From the NCBI GenBank assembly GCA_020638905.1, contig JACKHP010000002.1, positions 248,001 to 312,000 on the forward strand: a DNA stretch of 64,000 nt. The letters run 5' to 3'. Source of the DNA: Planctomycetota bacterium. GTDB lineage: Bacteria; Planctomycetota; B15-G4. Below the pieces are notes generated by a model, which was given only the letters and a program-made list of their open reading frames with translations, did not search any database and was not told the origin of the DNA. This document shows positions 1 through 8,111 of the stretch, piece by piece. The stretch's first letter is position 1, and each line of letters opens with the position of its first letter. The translations under genes were made by a program, and so were the position numbers.

Positions 1-229
1 CGCCGCGCACCTGGGTGATGCGCTCGGGATACTGGGCCTCGAGTTCGCGCAGCTGGGCACGCAGGGCCACCGGGTCTTCGATGGACGAGTCGATCGCACT
101 GAGCACCTTCTCGTGGGCCTGGTGCAGGAGGGCACCCGCGCGCTCGGGTCCCGCGACCAGGACGGCGGTGCCGGCGCAGGCCGTCGTGATGACGCCCACG
201 CGCAGGAGGGTCTTGATGATTCCGACCAT
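1..229 (-). CDS. Coiled-coil hypothetical protein, N-terminal part (runs off left edge)
   Basis: The minus strand reads an open frame from an ATG at 229 to the window edge. It starts MVGIIKTLLRVGVITTA, a hydrophobic stretch that looks like a signal or membrane anchor, and continues into a charged helical segment (HEKVLSAIDSS, then LRAQLRELEAQYPERI). This suits a small membrane-anchored or periplasmic coiled-coil protein of a kind common in planctomycetes and often labelled Smc-like. Codon use and GC at third positions match real genes here, and the frame in the opposite direction is a shadow. It is divergent from the sigma factor gene. The function is unknown. Confidence 0.6.
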   Translation of the reverse strand, partial: MVGIIKTLLRVGVITTACAGTAVLVAGPERAGALLHQAHEKVLSAIDSSIEDPVALRAQLRELEAQYPERITQVRG

Positions 230-397
230 GGGTCTGGTTCCCGTACTGAGAGGAGTGGAACGTCTCTGCGCCGCCCGGGGAGGTGGGCAACGGCGCGGTC
301 TTTGGGATTCGCCGGGGTCGATTTCGACGCCCGCCCGGTGACGAATCCGGGGCACCCTGTCCGCCGCTCCGGACGATCCCATAAGATGGGAGGACGC

Positions 398-1150
398 ATG
401 CTCAGCAACCTCACCACCGGCTTCATCGGACGTCTCAGGGCCCGCGACCCCGCGGCCTGGTTCGAACTCTGGGAGACGTTCGGACCGATCCTGCGCGCCC
501 AGCTCCACAAGTGGGGTCGTGGCCGCATCGGCTTCGAGACCGTCCAGGACCTCAGCCAGGAGACGCTGGCCGCACTCTCCGACGCCATCGACCGGCACGA
601 CCCCAACAAGGGGGCGCGCTTCTCGACCTGGCTGCTGGCCATCGCCAAGCACACGCTGGGCGGCGAGATCGATCGGCGCATGGCGCTCAAGCGCGGCGGC
701 GGCAAGCGCCCCGTCGAGTTCGACGAGGCCTGGGGAGGCGCCCACAAGGGTGCGTCCCCCGACTCGCGCTTCGAGCAGTCGGTCTTCGACGCCAAGGTCG
801 AGGCGGCCATCAGGCTCGTCGAGCGCGAGTGCGACCTGATCGAGTTCTCGGTCTATCGCATGCGCGTCTTCGACGGGAAGAGCGGCAAGGAAGTGGCCGA
901 GATGATCGGCATGAGCGAGCCGACGGTCACACGCCGCCTGCAGAAGGTCCGCGAGCTCCTGCGCCAGCGCATCGGCGAGGTCATGAGCAAGTACTCGTTC
1001 ACCCAGGACGAGTACGACGAGGCCGCCAGAAACGGCATCGACCCCAATCCCAGCAAGGCGGCCGACGCGCTCTTCGACGAGGCGATCGCCGACATCTACC
1101 ACCGCCAGATGGCGTTGCGTCGGGCGGACGAGGCGGCCAAGGTCGACTGA
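398..1150 (+). CDS. ECF-type RNA polymerase sigma factor
   Basis: This 250-residue protein directs RNA polymerase to alternative promoters. Sigma region 2 covers roughly residues 45-95 (ETVQDLSQETLAALSDAI, then FSTWLLAIAKHTL) and region 4 covers about 150-190, with a helix-turn-helix (GKEVAEMIGMSEPTVTRRL). A tail of about 60 residues follows region 4, longer than in minimal ECF factors. The ATG at 398 is chosen because GGGAGG lies four bases upstream; the open frame continues further 5' without a better start. The membrane kinase gene follows 46 bases later in the same direction, a pairing known for planctomycete ECF sigma factors and Ser/Thr kinases, so the kinase may act on this factor or its pathway. 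That link is an inference. Confidence 0.85.
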   Translation: MLSNLTTGFIGRLRARDPAAWFELWETFGPILRAQLHKWGRGRIGFETVQDLSQETLAALSDAIDRHDPNKGARFSTWLLAIAKHTLGGEIDRRMALKRGGGKRPVEFDEAWGGAHKGASPDSRFEQSVFDAKVEAAIRLVERECDLIEFSVYRMRVFDGKSGKEVAEMIGMSEPTVTRRLQKVRELLRQRIGEVMSKYSFTQDEYDEAARNGIDPNPSKAADALFDEAIADIYHRQMALRRADEAAKVD

Positions 1151-1196
1151 GCGGGTCCGTTCGGGGCCCACTCCCTTCCGCAGGCGACTCCCGGTC

Positions 1197-3458
1197 ATGA
1201 GTCTCGCACAGCCGCTCGAATTCCTGCTGGTCGTCGTCGCGACGTTCTTCGGCGTCTGGCTGGTGGTCAAGCTCCTCATGGGCGTCGGCTGGGCGCTCTC
1301 CCAGGGCTTCCGCGCCGTGGGCACGATCGTGGGACGCCTCGGGGCGTTCGTCGGCGGCATGCTGCGTGACGCGATGCGCCTGGTCGGCGGCGGCATCACG
1401 GCGGCCTGCTTCGTCCCGGCCATCGTGCTCAACGTGGCCCTCGGACGCTGGTCGCGCGCGAACCACTTCGGACGGGCGCTCGAGCGCGAGGCCGCCGGCG
1501 TGGCGTCCGCCGCGTACCGACTGGCCATCGGGCACGCCGCGCGGCTCTTCGGACTGCACGGCCTCACCGACGGCATCGAACGTCGGCTGCCCGAGGTCAT
1601 CGCCCGGGCGCCGGGCCCCGACGCACCCCGCCCGCGCAGCGACGCCTTCCCCGGCTACCGCGTCGTGGGATCGCTGCCGTCCGGCGGATCGGGCGCGCGG
1701 CTGTTCCTGGCCGAGCCCGACGACGACCGGCGCGCGCTCCTCGCGCGCTCGGGGATGGCCGTCCCGCGGCGCGTGGTGATCAAGTCGTTCTCGCTGGGCG
1801 AGGGCTCGACGATGCCGCAGATCGTGCGTGAGAGCCGCGCCCTCGAGGCCGCGCGTCAGCTCGGCCTGGTGCTCGAGCACGACCTCACCCAGAGCCGCTT
1901 CCACTACGTGATGCCCTACGTGCCGGGAGACGACCTCACGGTCGCCACGCAGCGCCTGCACGACGAGGCGGGGCCCGACGGACTCGGTCCGCGCCAGGTG
2001 CAGAAGGTCATGTCGTACGGCGCAGACCTGCTGCAGATCATGCACCGCTTCCACAGCCACGGGCTGTGGCACAAGGACATCAAGCCGAGCAACATCATCG
2101 TCTCCGAGGGACGCGTGCACCTGGTCGACCTCGGCCTCATCACGCCGCTGCGCTCGGCGATGACGCTCACCACGCACGGCACCGAGTACTTCCGCGACCC
2201 GGAACTCGTGCGGCTCGCGCTGCGAGGGGTGAAGGTGCACGAGGTCGACGGCGTCAAGTTCGACATCTACGGTGCGGGTGCGGTGCTCTACTCGATGATC
2301 GAGAACTCGTTCCCCGCGCACGGCAGCCTGTCGCAGATCTCCCGCCGGTGCCCCGAGGCGCTGCGCTGGATCGTGCGGCGCGCGATGGCCGACATGGGCA
2401 AGCGCTACGAGAGCTCGCTCGAGATGCTGGCCGACCTGCGCGCGCTCATGACCGCGTCCGACCCGTTCGCGTTCGCGCCGGCGAACCTGCCCTCGATGCG
2501 GGCCGGTGCGGAGGCCGCGGGGACGACCGCTGCGGCAGCCTCCTCCTTCGGTCCCGACGCGATCGAGGCCGGGCCGCGACTGCGCGACGTGCACACATCG
2601 CCCCCGCCCGGCGCGAGCGTGCCCGCGGGTCGTCCGGGCGACGACTCGACACGCGAAGGGCTGCGCTGGGGTGCCGCCGCCGGCCTGCTCTTCACCATGG
2701 CCGCGTCCGCACTGGTGGCGTTCCTGTTCGTGCGCACCGACGGGTTCTCGCACGGCGGCGGCGTGGCGGACACCTGGGCCGAGATCACAGGACGCCACGA
2801 GTTCTCGCCGCCGTCTCCGCGTCCCGCGGCGCCCACGACCCGCAGCCCGACGCTCCCCGACCCGGGGCGTGCCGTGAGCCGCTCCGGGGACGCGCGCGCC
2901 GCCGGCGCAACGGCGTCCGGCGCGAGCGCGGACCGTGCCACGCCGGCGTCGGCTTCGGGCGGCACGAACTCGTCCGGCATCGTGTCGTCGGTGGCTGCCA
3001 CGCCCGCGGCCGCGGTCGCCGCGCAACTTGCCGGCCACCGCGGACAGCCGCACACGCTGCTCGTGATCGACGACGTGAAGGACTCGTCAGGGCTGCGTCC
3101 GGCGGTCGAAGCGCTCTTCGAGGACCTCGACCGCGCGCGCTTCGCGCTGCTCACGAACGACGTCGGCAGCGACGACGACTTCGCCATCCTGGCCGAGGCC
3201 GAGGCTCGCACCACGCTCGGCGTGAGCAGCGTGCTCGACGTGAGCGCGCCGACCCTCGATCGGCTCTCGAACTACCTCACGCAGCAGCAGGCGCGACTCC
3301 AGGGCATCCTGTGGGTCGGTGCGGGACGCGCGCCCGGCGCGCTCGCCGCGCGCGTGCTGACCCTCGACGAGGTCGACCGCGACGACGTCCAGCGCCTGTT
3401 CGCGACGCACCACGACCTCGAGCTCGCGACGTCGCTCGTGGCCGTGTCCGACGGCTGA
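1197..3458 (+). CDS. Membrane Ser/Thr protein kinase
   Basis: This 753-residue protein has an N-terminal membrane segment (about residues 8-35), a Hanks-type kinase domain (about 155-420), a second membrane segment (about 490-512), an Ala/Ser/Pro-rich linker and a C-terminal domain of about 130 residues that I do not recognise. The kinase carries the beta-3 lysine in VVIKSF (K196), the catalytic loop HKDIKPSN (D294) and the metal-binding aspartate in DLG (D311). DLG replaces the usual DFG, which occurs in active bacterial kinases too. The glycine-rich loop is only partly conserved (GSLPSGGSGARLF). It is probably co-transcribed with the ECF sigma factor 46 bases upstream. The substrate is unknown. 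Confidence 0.8.
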   Translation: MSLAQPLEFLLVVVATFFGVWLVVKLLMGVGWALSQGFRAVGTIVGRLGAFVGGMLRDAMRLVGGGITAACFVPAIVLNVALGRWSRANHFGRALEREAAGVASAAYRLAIGHAARLFGLHGLTDGIERRLPEVIARAPGPDAPRPRSDAFPGYRVVGSLPSGGSGARLFLAEPDDDRRALLARSGMAVPRRVVIKSFSLGEGSTMPQIVRESRALEAARQLGLVLEHDLTQSRFHYVMPYVPGDDLTVATQRLHDEAGPDGLGPRQVQKVMSYGADLLQIMHRFHSHGLWHKDIKPSNIIVSEGRVHLVDLGLITPLRSAMTLTTHGTEYFRDPELVRLALRGVKVHEVDGVKFDIYGAGAVLYSMIENSFPAHGSLSQISRRCPEALRWIVRRAMADMGKRYESSLEMLADLRALMTASDPFAFAPANLPSMRAGAEAAGTTAAAASSFGPDAIEAGPRLRDVHTSPPPGASVPAGRPGDDSTREGLRWGAAAGLLFTMAASALVAFLFVRTDGFSHGGGVADTWAEITGRHEFSPPSPRPAAPTTRSPTLPDPGRAVSRSGDARAAGATASGASADRATPASASGGTNSSGIVSSVAATPAAAVAAQLAGHRGQPHTLLVIDDVKDSSGLRPAVEALFEDLDRARFALLTNDVGSDDDFAILAEAEARTTLGVSSVLDVSAPTLDRLSNYLTQQQARLQGILWVGAGRAPGALAARVLTLDEVDRDDVQRLFATHHDLELATSLVAVSDG

Positions 3459-3485
3459 GTCGACGCGTGGCTTCCCCGCGCGTCG

Positions 3486-4649
3486 TCAGAGCGCGCGCAG
3501 GGCCTCGACCGGCCGCTGGCGGGAGGCGCGCCACGCGGGCAACGCGCCGCCCACGAGACCCAGTACGAAGGCCAGCGTAAACGAGATCGCCACAGAGACG
3601 GGCGTGACGCGGAACGCGAACGACACGTCGGTGAACGTCTGGAAGTTCATCATGCCCGTCCCGAGGCCGTCGAACGGCAGCACGAGCAGCACGCCGACCA
3701 CGCCGCCGAGGAGGCCCATCAGCGCCGCCTCGAACAGGAACGTGAAGAAGATCGAGGCGCGACCGTAGCCCACGGCCAGCAGCACGCCGATCTCGTGGGT
3801 GCGTGAGGCCACGGAGGCCAGCATCGTGTTCGTCGCGCCGAGCACCGCCGAGGCGCCCATGATGAGCGTCAGGAAGCCGGCCAGGAACTGCAACGCACCG
3901 CCCAGAGCCCCGGTCTGTGCCGAGAGGTAGGCGGTCTCCGACTGCACCTTCATCGGCGTGCGCACGTCGTTCGCGAGCTGCTTCGCGAGCGCCTCGAAGT
4001 CGGTCCCCGGTTTCACCCGCGCCACCACGCGCTGGAAGAACGGGCGATCGAGCGCCTCCATCATGCGTTCGACGTCGCCCCACACTTCGCCCGCCTGGGA
4101 TCCGTCGTGCTCGAAGACGCCGACCACCTTGAAGGGAGTCAGGTTGAGCGTGATCGTGTCGCCCACGGTGGCGCCCTTCATGCGCGCGGTGAGCGGCTTG
4201 CCCACGACGACCTCGTCGGTCCCGAACTCGAGCCAGCGTCCCTCGGCGAGCTGCACGTGGTCGCCCATGAGCTCGATCGACATGGGCTGGATGCCGCGCA
4301 GCGGCACGTTCGTCAGGCCGCCGTCGATCATCTCCATGTAGACCGCGAGGAAGGTCTCCATCGCCGCGAGCGGTCGACCCTGGGCGTCGCGTGCGATCTC
4401 GGGCCTCTCCTTGACCAGGATCTCGGCCTGCTCGCGTGGGATGCCCGACTCGCCTTCCGAGCCGGCGCCCGGCCGCAGGTAGATCGCCACGTCGGGGTCG
4501 CCGCCCACGGTGTAGACCGATTCGAAGCCGTCACGCAGCGCGATCACGCCGGCGAACACGGCCACCGTGAGTCCGATGCCGAGCACGGTGAGCGACGCGG
4601 ACGCGCGCCGCACGAGCACGTTGCGCAGCGAGTAGCGCAGGGGAAGCAT
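3486..4649 (-). CDS. ABC transporter permease, FtsX/MacB family (second permease)
   Basis: This 387-residue inner-membrane protein has the FtsX/MacB layout: one N-terminal membrane helix, a large periplasmic domain (about residues 45-250) and three C-terminal helices ending in a typical ALPAWRASRQRPVEALRAL tail. The ATG at 4649 overlaps the stop of the preceding permease by one base (TGATG), so translation is probably coupled. With the ATPase and adaptor upstream it forms a complete MacAB-like exporter or lipoprotein-release type machine. Substrates of such systems include macrolides, peptides, lipoproteins and cell-envelope lipids, and nothing here tells which. It is the last gene of the operon and converges on the kinase gene with a 27-base gap. 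Confidence 0.85.
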   Translation of the reverse strand: MLPLRYSLRNVLVRRASASLTVLGIGLTVAVFAGVIALRDGFESVYTVGGDPDVAIYLRPGAGSEGESGIPREQAEILVKERPEIARDAQGRPLAAMETFLAVYMEMIDGGLTNVPLRGIQPMSIELMGDHVQLAEGRWLEFGTDEVVVGKPLTARMKGATVGDTITLNLTPFKVVGVFEHDGSQAGEVWGDVERMMEALDRPFFQRVVARVKPGTDFEALAKQLANDVRTPMKVQSETAYLSAQTGALGGALQFLAGFLTLIMGASAVLGATNTMLASVASRTHEIGVLLAVGYGRASIFFTFLFEAALMGLLGGVVGVLLVLPFDGLGTGMMNFQTFTDVSFAFRVTPVSVAISFTLAFVLGLVGGALPAWRASRQRPVEALRAL

Positions 4650-5857
4650 CAGCCTTCGCTCCGCAGGGCGTCGACGGGACGCAGGCGCGCGAGGGTCAGC
4701 GCGGGCGCGACGGCCGACACCACGCCCACCGCCAGCGTGAGCAGCGCGCCCAGTCCCAGCGTGCGCCACTCGACCGCGTAGCCGGGAAGCATCACGCCGA
4801 AAACGTGTCGCAGACCTTCCTCGCTGATCTTGGCGAGCAGCAGGCCGAGGCCGCCGCCCAGGCCGCTCAGCACGAGCGACTCGACCAGCACGAGGCGCAC
4901 GAGCACGCCGTCGCGGAAGCCGAGGGCCTTGAGGATGCCCGTCTCGTGCTCGCGCTGCCGCGCGGCCATGAGCATCGTGTTGACCACCGAGAACAGCACG
5001 GCGAACACGATCGCGCCGCCGATCGTCCCCATGAAGACGGGGACGTTGCCCATCATCGCCACGAAGGTCGCCTGGAAGGCCGCCTCGGTCGTGGTCTTGG
5101 TGCGCTGCGGACCGTTCGCGAAGAGCGCATCGATGTCGGCGATGACCCGCGCCGCGTCGGCGCCGGGCTCCATGTTCACCGCGTACGCGCCCGTCCCGTC
5201 GAAGCCGCGACCTTCGGCGGTCATGGTCTCGAACAGGTAGTCCCAGCGGAACCAGATGGTGCGGTCGTCGACGTTCGACTTGGTCGGCTCGTAGACGCCG
5301 ACGATGTTCATGTCCCAGGAGCTGCCGTCGCTCTTGACGAAGATCTTGGGCACGATCGGGATCGTCTGGCCGACCTTCCAGCCGAACTCGCGCACGAGGC
5401 CCGTGCCGACCAGGCACGCGCGGCGGTCGGAGTCCATCGCCTTCACGGCGGCGTCCCACGCCGCCTCGCCGGTCACGCCGCCCGGACCTTCGACGATGCG
5501 GATGTCCTTGCGGTACATGTCGAAGAACACGTGGTGGTCGACGGCGAACTGTGCGAAGAAGTTCTTCTCGTCCTCGTAGTAGCCGCCGAACCACTGGAAG
5601 TAGGTCACGGACTGGACGCCGTCGACCTGTGCGATCTTGTCGCGGTAGTCGACCGGCATGTCGACGTAGAGCGACACCGCCGACTGCACGAAGAGCCTGT
5701 TGTTCGCAGCCGACGTGACCGCCGAGTCGAGCGTCGTCACGACCGAGCGCACCGTGCAGAACAGGAACAACGCCAGCACGAGCGCCGCCACCGTGAGCCC
5801 GCTGCGGACCCAGTGCGTGCGCAGATGGCGCGGGACGAGCGACCAGGGCGTCCTCAC
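4649..5857 (-). CDS. ABC transporter permease, FtsX/MacB family (first permease)
   Basis: This 402-residue permease has an N-terminal helix (about residues 20-38), a periplasmic MacB-type core domain and three C-terminal helices. It ends ARLRPVDALRSEG, the cytoplasmic motif common at the end of FtsX permeases. It overlaps the ATPase gene by four bases upstream and the second permease by one base downstream. The presence of two different half-permeases suggests a heterodimeric membrane domain. No substrate can be assigned. Confidence 0.85.
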   Translation of the reverse strand: MRTPWSLVPRHLRTHWVRSGLTVAALVLALFLFCTVRSVVTTLDSAVTSAANNRLFVQSAVSLYVDMPVDYRDKIAQVDGVQSVTYFQWFGGYYEDEKNFFAQFAVDHHVFFDMYRKDIRIVEGPGGVTGEAAWDAAVKAMDSDRRACLVGTGLVREFGWKVGQTIPIVPKIFVKSDGSSWDMNIVGVYEPTKSNVDDRTIWFRWDYLFETMTAEGRGFDGTGAYAVNMEPGADAARVIADIDALFANGPQRTKTTTEAAFQATFVAMMGNVPVFMGTIGGAIVFAVLFSVVNTMLMAARQREHETGILKALGFRDGVLVRLVLVESLVLSGLGGGLGLLLAKISEEGLRHVFGVMLPGYAVEWRTLGLGALLTLAVGVVSAVAPALTLARLRPVDALRSEG

Positions 5858-6594
5858 GCGGGCGCTCCGCCCGCGGTCGCGCCGTGCGGAGCCGGCAGCC
5901 CGTCGACGAGCAGGCCCTTGTCGACGTGCATCGTCCGCCGTGCGCGCTCGCCCACCATCGGATCGTGCGTGACCACCATGAACGTCTTGCCCATCTCGGT
6001 GTTGAGCCGCTCGAGCAGGTCCATCACGGCGTCGGCGGAGGCGCGGTCGAGATCGCCCGTGGGCTCGTCGGCCAGCACGATGTCGGGATCGGTGGCGATG
6101 GCGCGCGCGATGGCCACACGCTGCTCCTGGCCGCCCGAGAGCTGACGCGGACGATGGTGCATCCGGTCGGCCAGTCCCACGACCTCGAGCGCGAACTCGG
6201 CCTGCTTCTTGCGCTGCGCGCGGTCGAGCGGCGTGAGCAGCAGCGGCAGCAGGACGTTCTCGTACGCCGTGAGCACCGGCACGAGGTTGAACGCCTGGAA
6301 CACGAAGCCGATGTGCCGCGCGCGCCAGTTGGGCAGTTCGCGGTCGGACATGGCCGTCACGTCGAGACCCGCCACGAGGATCTTTCCGCCCGCCTGGCCC
6401 TTGCCGTAGCCGTCGGGTCGGTCGAGCCCGCCCACGAGGTTCAGGATCGTCGACTTGCCCGAGCCGGACGGCCCCATGAGCGCCACGAAGTCGCCGGCCT
6501 CGACGGTCAGGTCGACCTCGTCGAGCACCTTGAGCACCTCGCCGCCGCGGCGATAGGTCTTGCTGATCCCGCGCATCTCGATGATCGCGCTCAT
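5854..6594 (-). CDS. ABC transporter ATP-binding protein, MacB/LolD type
   Basis: This 246-residue ATPase powers the two FtsX permeases. It has Walker A GPSGSGKST, the Q-loop in FVFQAFNLVP, the ABC signature QLSGGQEQRVAIARA, Walker B IVLADEPTGDLD and the switch histidine in VVTHD, all at the spacing usual for the LolD/MacB family. The ATG at 6594 is preferred over an upstream in-frame start because GGAGGA sits about eight bases before it and the sequence begins MSAIIEMRGISKTY, the normal start of the family. It overlaps the downstream permease by four bases. Confidence 0.92.
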   Translation of the reverse strand: MSAIIEMRGISKTYRRGGEVLKVLDEVDLTVEAGDFVALMGPSGSGKSTILNLVGGLDRPDGYGKGQAGGKILVAGLDVTAMSDRELPNWRARHIGFVFQAFNLVPVLTAYENVLLPLLLTPLDRAQRKKQAEFALEVVGLADRMHHRPRQLSGGQEQRVAIARAIATDPDIVLADEPTGDLDRASADAVMDLLERLNTEMGKTFMVVTHDPMVGERARRTMHVDKGLLVDGLPAPHGATAGGAPA

Positions 6595-6709
6595 GGCTGC
6601 TGTTCCTCCGCGGGCCGTCGCCTCGTGTCGATACCGATCTCGTCGCGCGTGCACCGGGCGCCGGACGGCGCGTCGGTCGCGCGGGTCGCCGAGCGGATCT
6701 CGCGCGCGC

Positions 6710-7909
6710 TCACGTGTCGTCCCCGGTGACGACCTCGGCGCCGTCGGCGAGGCCGGGCGGCGGCGCGAGCACCACGCGCTCGCCCCCGGACAGGCCCGAG
6801 GCCACCGGCACGAGTCCGCCCGACGCGTCGCCGGACGGATCGACCGCGCGGCGCGTCACGTGCGTCCCCTCGAGCACGAACACCGACGCGACGTCGCCGT
6901 CGCGCACGAGGGCCGCCTCGGGCACGAGCACCTTCGACGGCGCGCCGGCCTCGCGCGGAGCCGTGTCGCGATCGTGGAACACGACCCGCACGCCCATCTC
7001 GGGCAGGATGCGCTCGTCGCGCTCGAGGAACTCGACGCGCACCTCGACCGTGGCCTTCTGCCGGTTCGCCGTGGGCCAGATCTGGCGCACGCGTCCCGGG
7101 TAGGCGTGCTCGGGGAAGGCGTCGAGGTACACGTCGGCCGACGAGCCGACGATCGCCGCGCCGAGCGACGTCTGGGCCAGCTCGACCTGCACCTCGAGGG
7201 TGTCGAAGTCGACCAGCGTGGCCACGGCGCCGCGGCTGTCCGGTCCGCTGCTGCCGAGCGCCGAGACGACCTCGCCCACCTCGGCGTTCTTGGCCGTGAT
7301 GACGCCGGCGAACGGCGCGTAGACCTTGCTCTTGTCGAGCATGACCTCGATCTCGCGCAGCCGCGCGTCGATCGACGCGATGGACGCCAGCGCCTCGTCG
7401 TACTGCAGGCGCGCGCTGTCGTAGAGCGACTCGTCGACGTCGCCCGTCGGCAGCAGGCTCGCGTAGCGCTCACGGTCGAGCCGCGCGAGTTCGGCCGCCG
7501 CCTGGGCCTGGACGAGATCGGCCTTCGCCTGCGCCGCCGACGCCTCGAGCTGGCGCGTGTCGAGGCGCGCCACGAGCTGTCCCTCGACGACGCGATCGCC
7601 TTCCTGCACGAGCAGTTCGACGATGCGGCCCTGGATGTCGGTCGAGAGCGCCGCGCGCTTGCGGGCCACGATGTAGCCGTTCGCCGAGGTGCCCGAGCGC
7701 GCCACGACCTGCTCGGAGCGCTCGACCCGTCCGAGGCTCACGCGCGGGCGCTCGTCGCGCGCGATCAGGCCCTCGCGCCACGCAACGTAGGCGCCGGACG
7801 CGAGCAGCAGCAGCACGAACGCGATCCATCCCCCGCGGCCGGTGCCCGACCCGCGGGACGGAGCGCGCTCGATGCGCAGGCGCGAGAGGTCGGGTTGGGC
7901 ACTGGACAT
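6710..7909 (-). CDS. Membrane fusion protein (HlyD/MacA-like periplasmic adaptor)
   Basis: This 399-residue adaptor has a single N-terminal membrane helix (about residues 27-45), a lipoyl-like half (QGRIVELLVQEGDRVVEGQ), an alpha-helical hairpin rich in Ala, Gln and Glu, the second lipoyl half (KVYAPFAGVITAKNAEVGE) and beta-barrel domains. In MacAB-like systems this protein links the inner-membrane ABC transporter to an outer-membrane channel. It is first in the operon, followed after a 115-base gap by the ATPase and two permeases. No outer-membrane TolC-like gene is in the window. Confidence 0.85.
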   Translation of the reverse strand: MSSAQPDLSRLRIERAPSRGSGTGRGGWIAFVLLLLASGAYVAWREGLIARDERPRVSLGRVERSEQVVARSGTSANGYIVARKRAALSTDIQGRIVELLVQEGDRVVEGQLVARLDTRQLEASAAQAKADLVQAQAAAELARLDRERYASLLPTGDVDESLYDSARLQYDEALASIASIDARLREIEVMLDKSKVYAPFAGVITAKNAEVGEVVSALGSSGPDSRGAVATLVDFDTLEVQVELAQTSLGAAIVGSSADVYLDAFPEHAYPGRVRQIWPTANRQKATVEVRVEFLERDERILPEMGVRVVFHDRDTAPREAGAPSKVLVPEAALVRDGDVASVFVLEGTHVTRRAVDPSGDASGGLVPVASGLSGGERVVLAPPPGLADGAEVVTGDDT

Positions 7910-8111
7910 GGGCCGCGCATTCTAAGCGGGCGGCGGGGGAGTGCGTCCAGCGGGGGACGGGCCGCGACGCGCCGGCCCGGGCAGCACGCGAACGCGACAC
8001 AACCGCGCGATCCGATGTCTGGACGACGCTCGTCCGCGCCTGCGCCGAGGCGTGCCGCGAAGGTGCGGGCGATCGGGAGATCCGGGCGACCGCCGACGAT
8101 CCGCCGACACG

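Noticed and set aside
999..3053. Long minus-strand open frame opposite the sigma factor and kinase genes
   Set aside because: Very Arg/Gly/Ala-rich, no domain, and antiparallel to two well-supported genes. It is a high-GC shadow.
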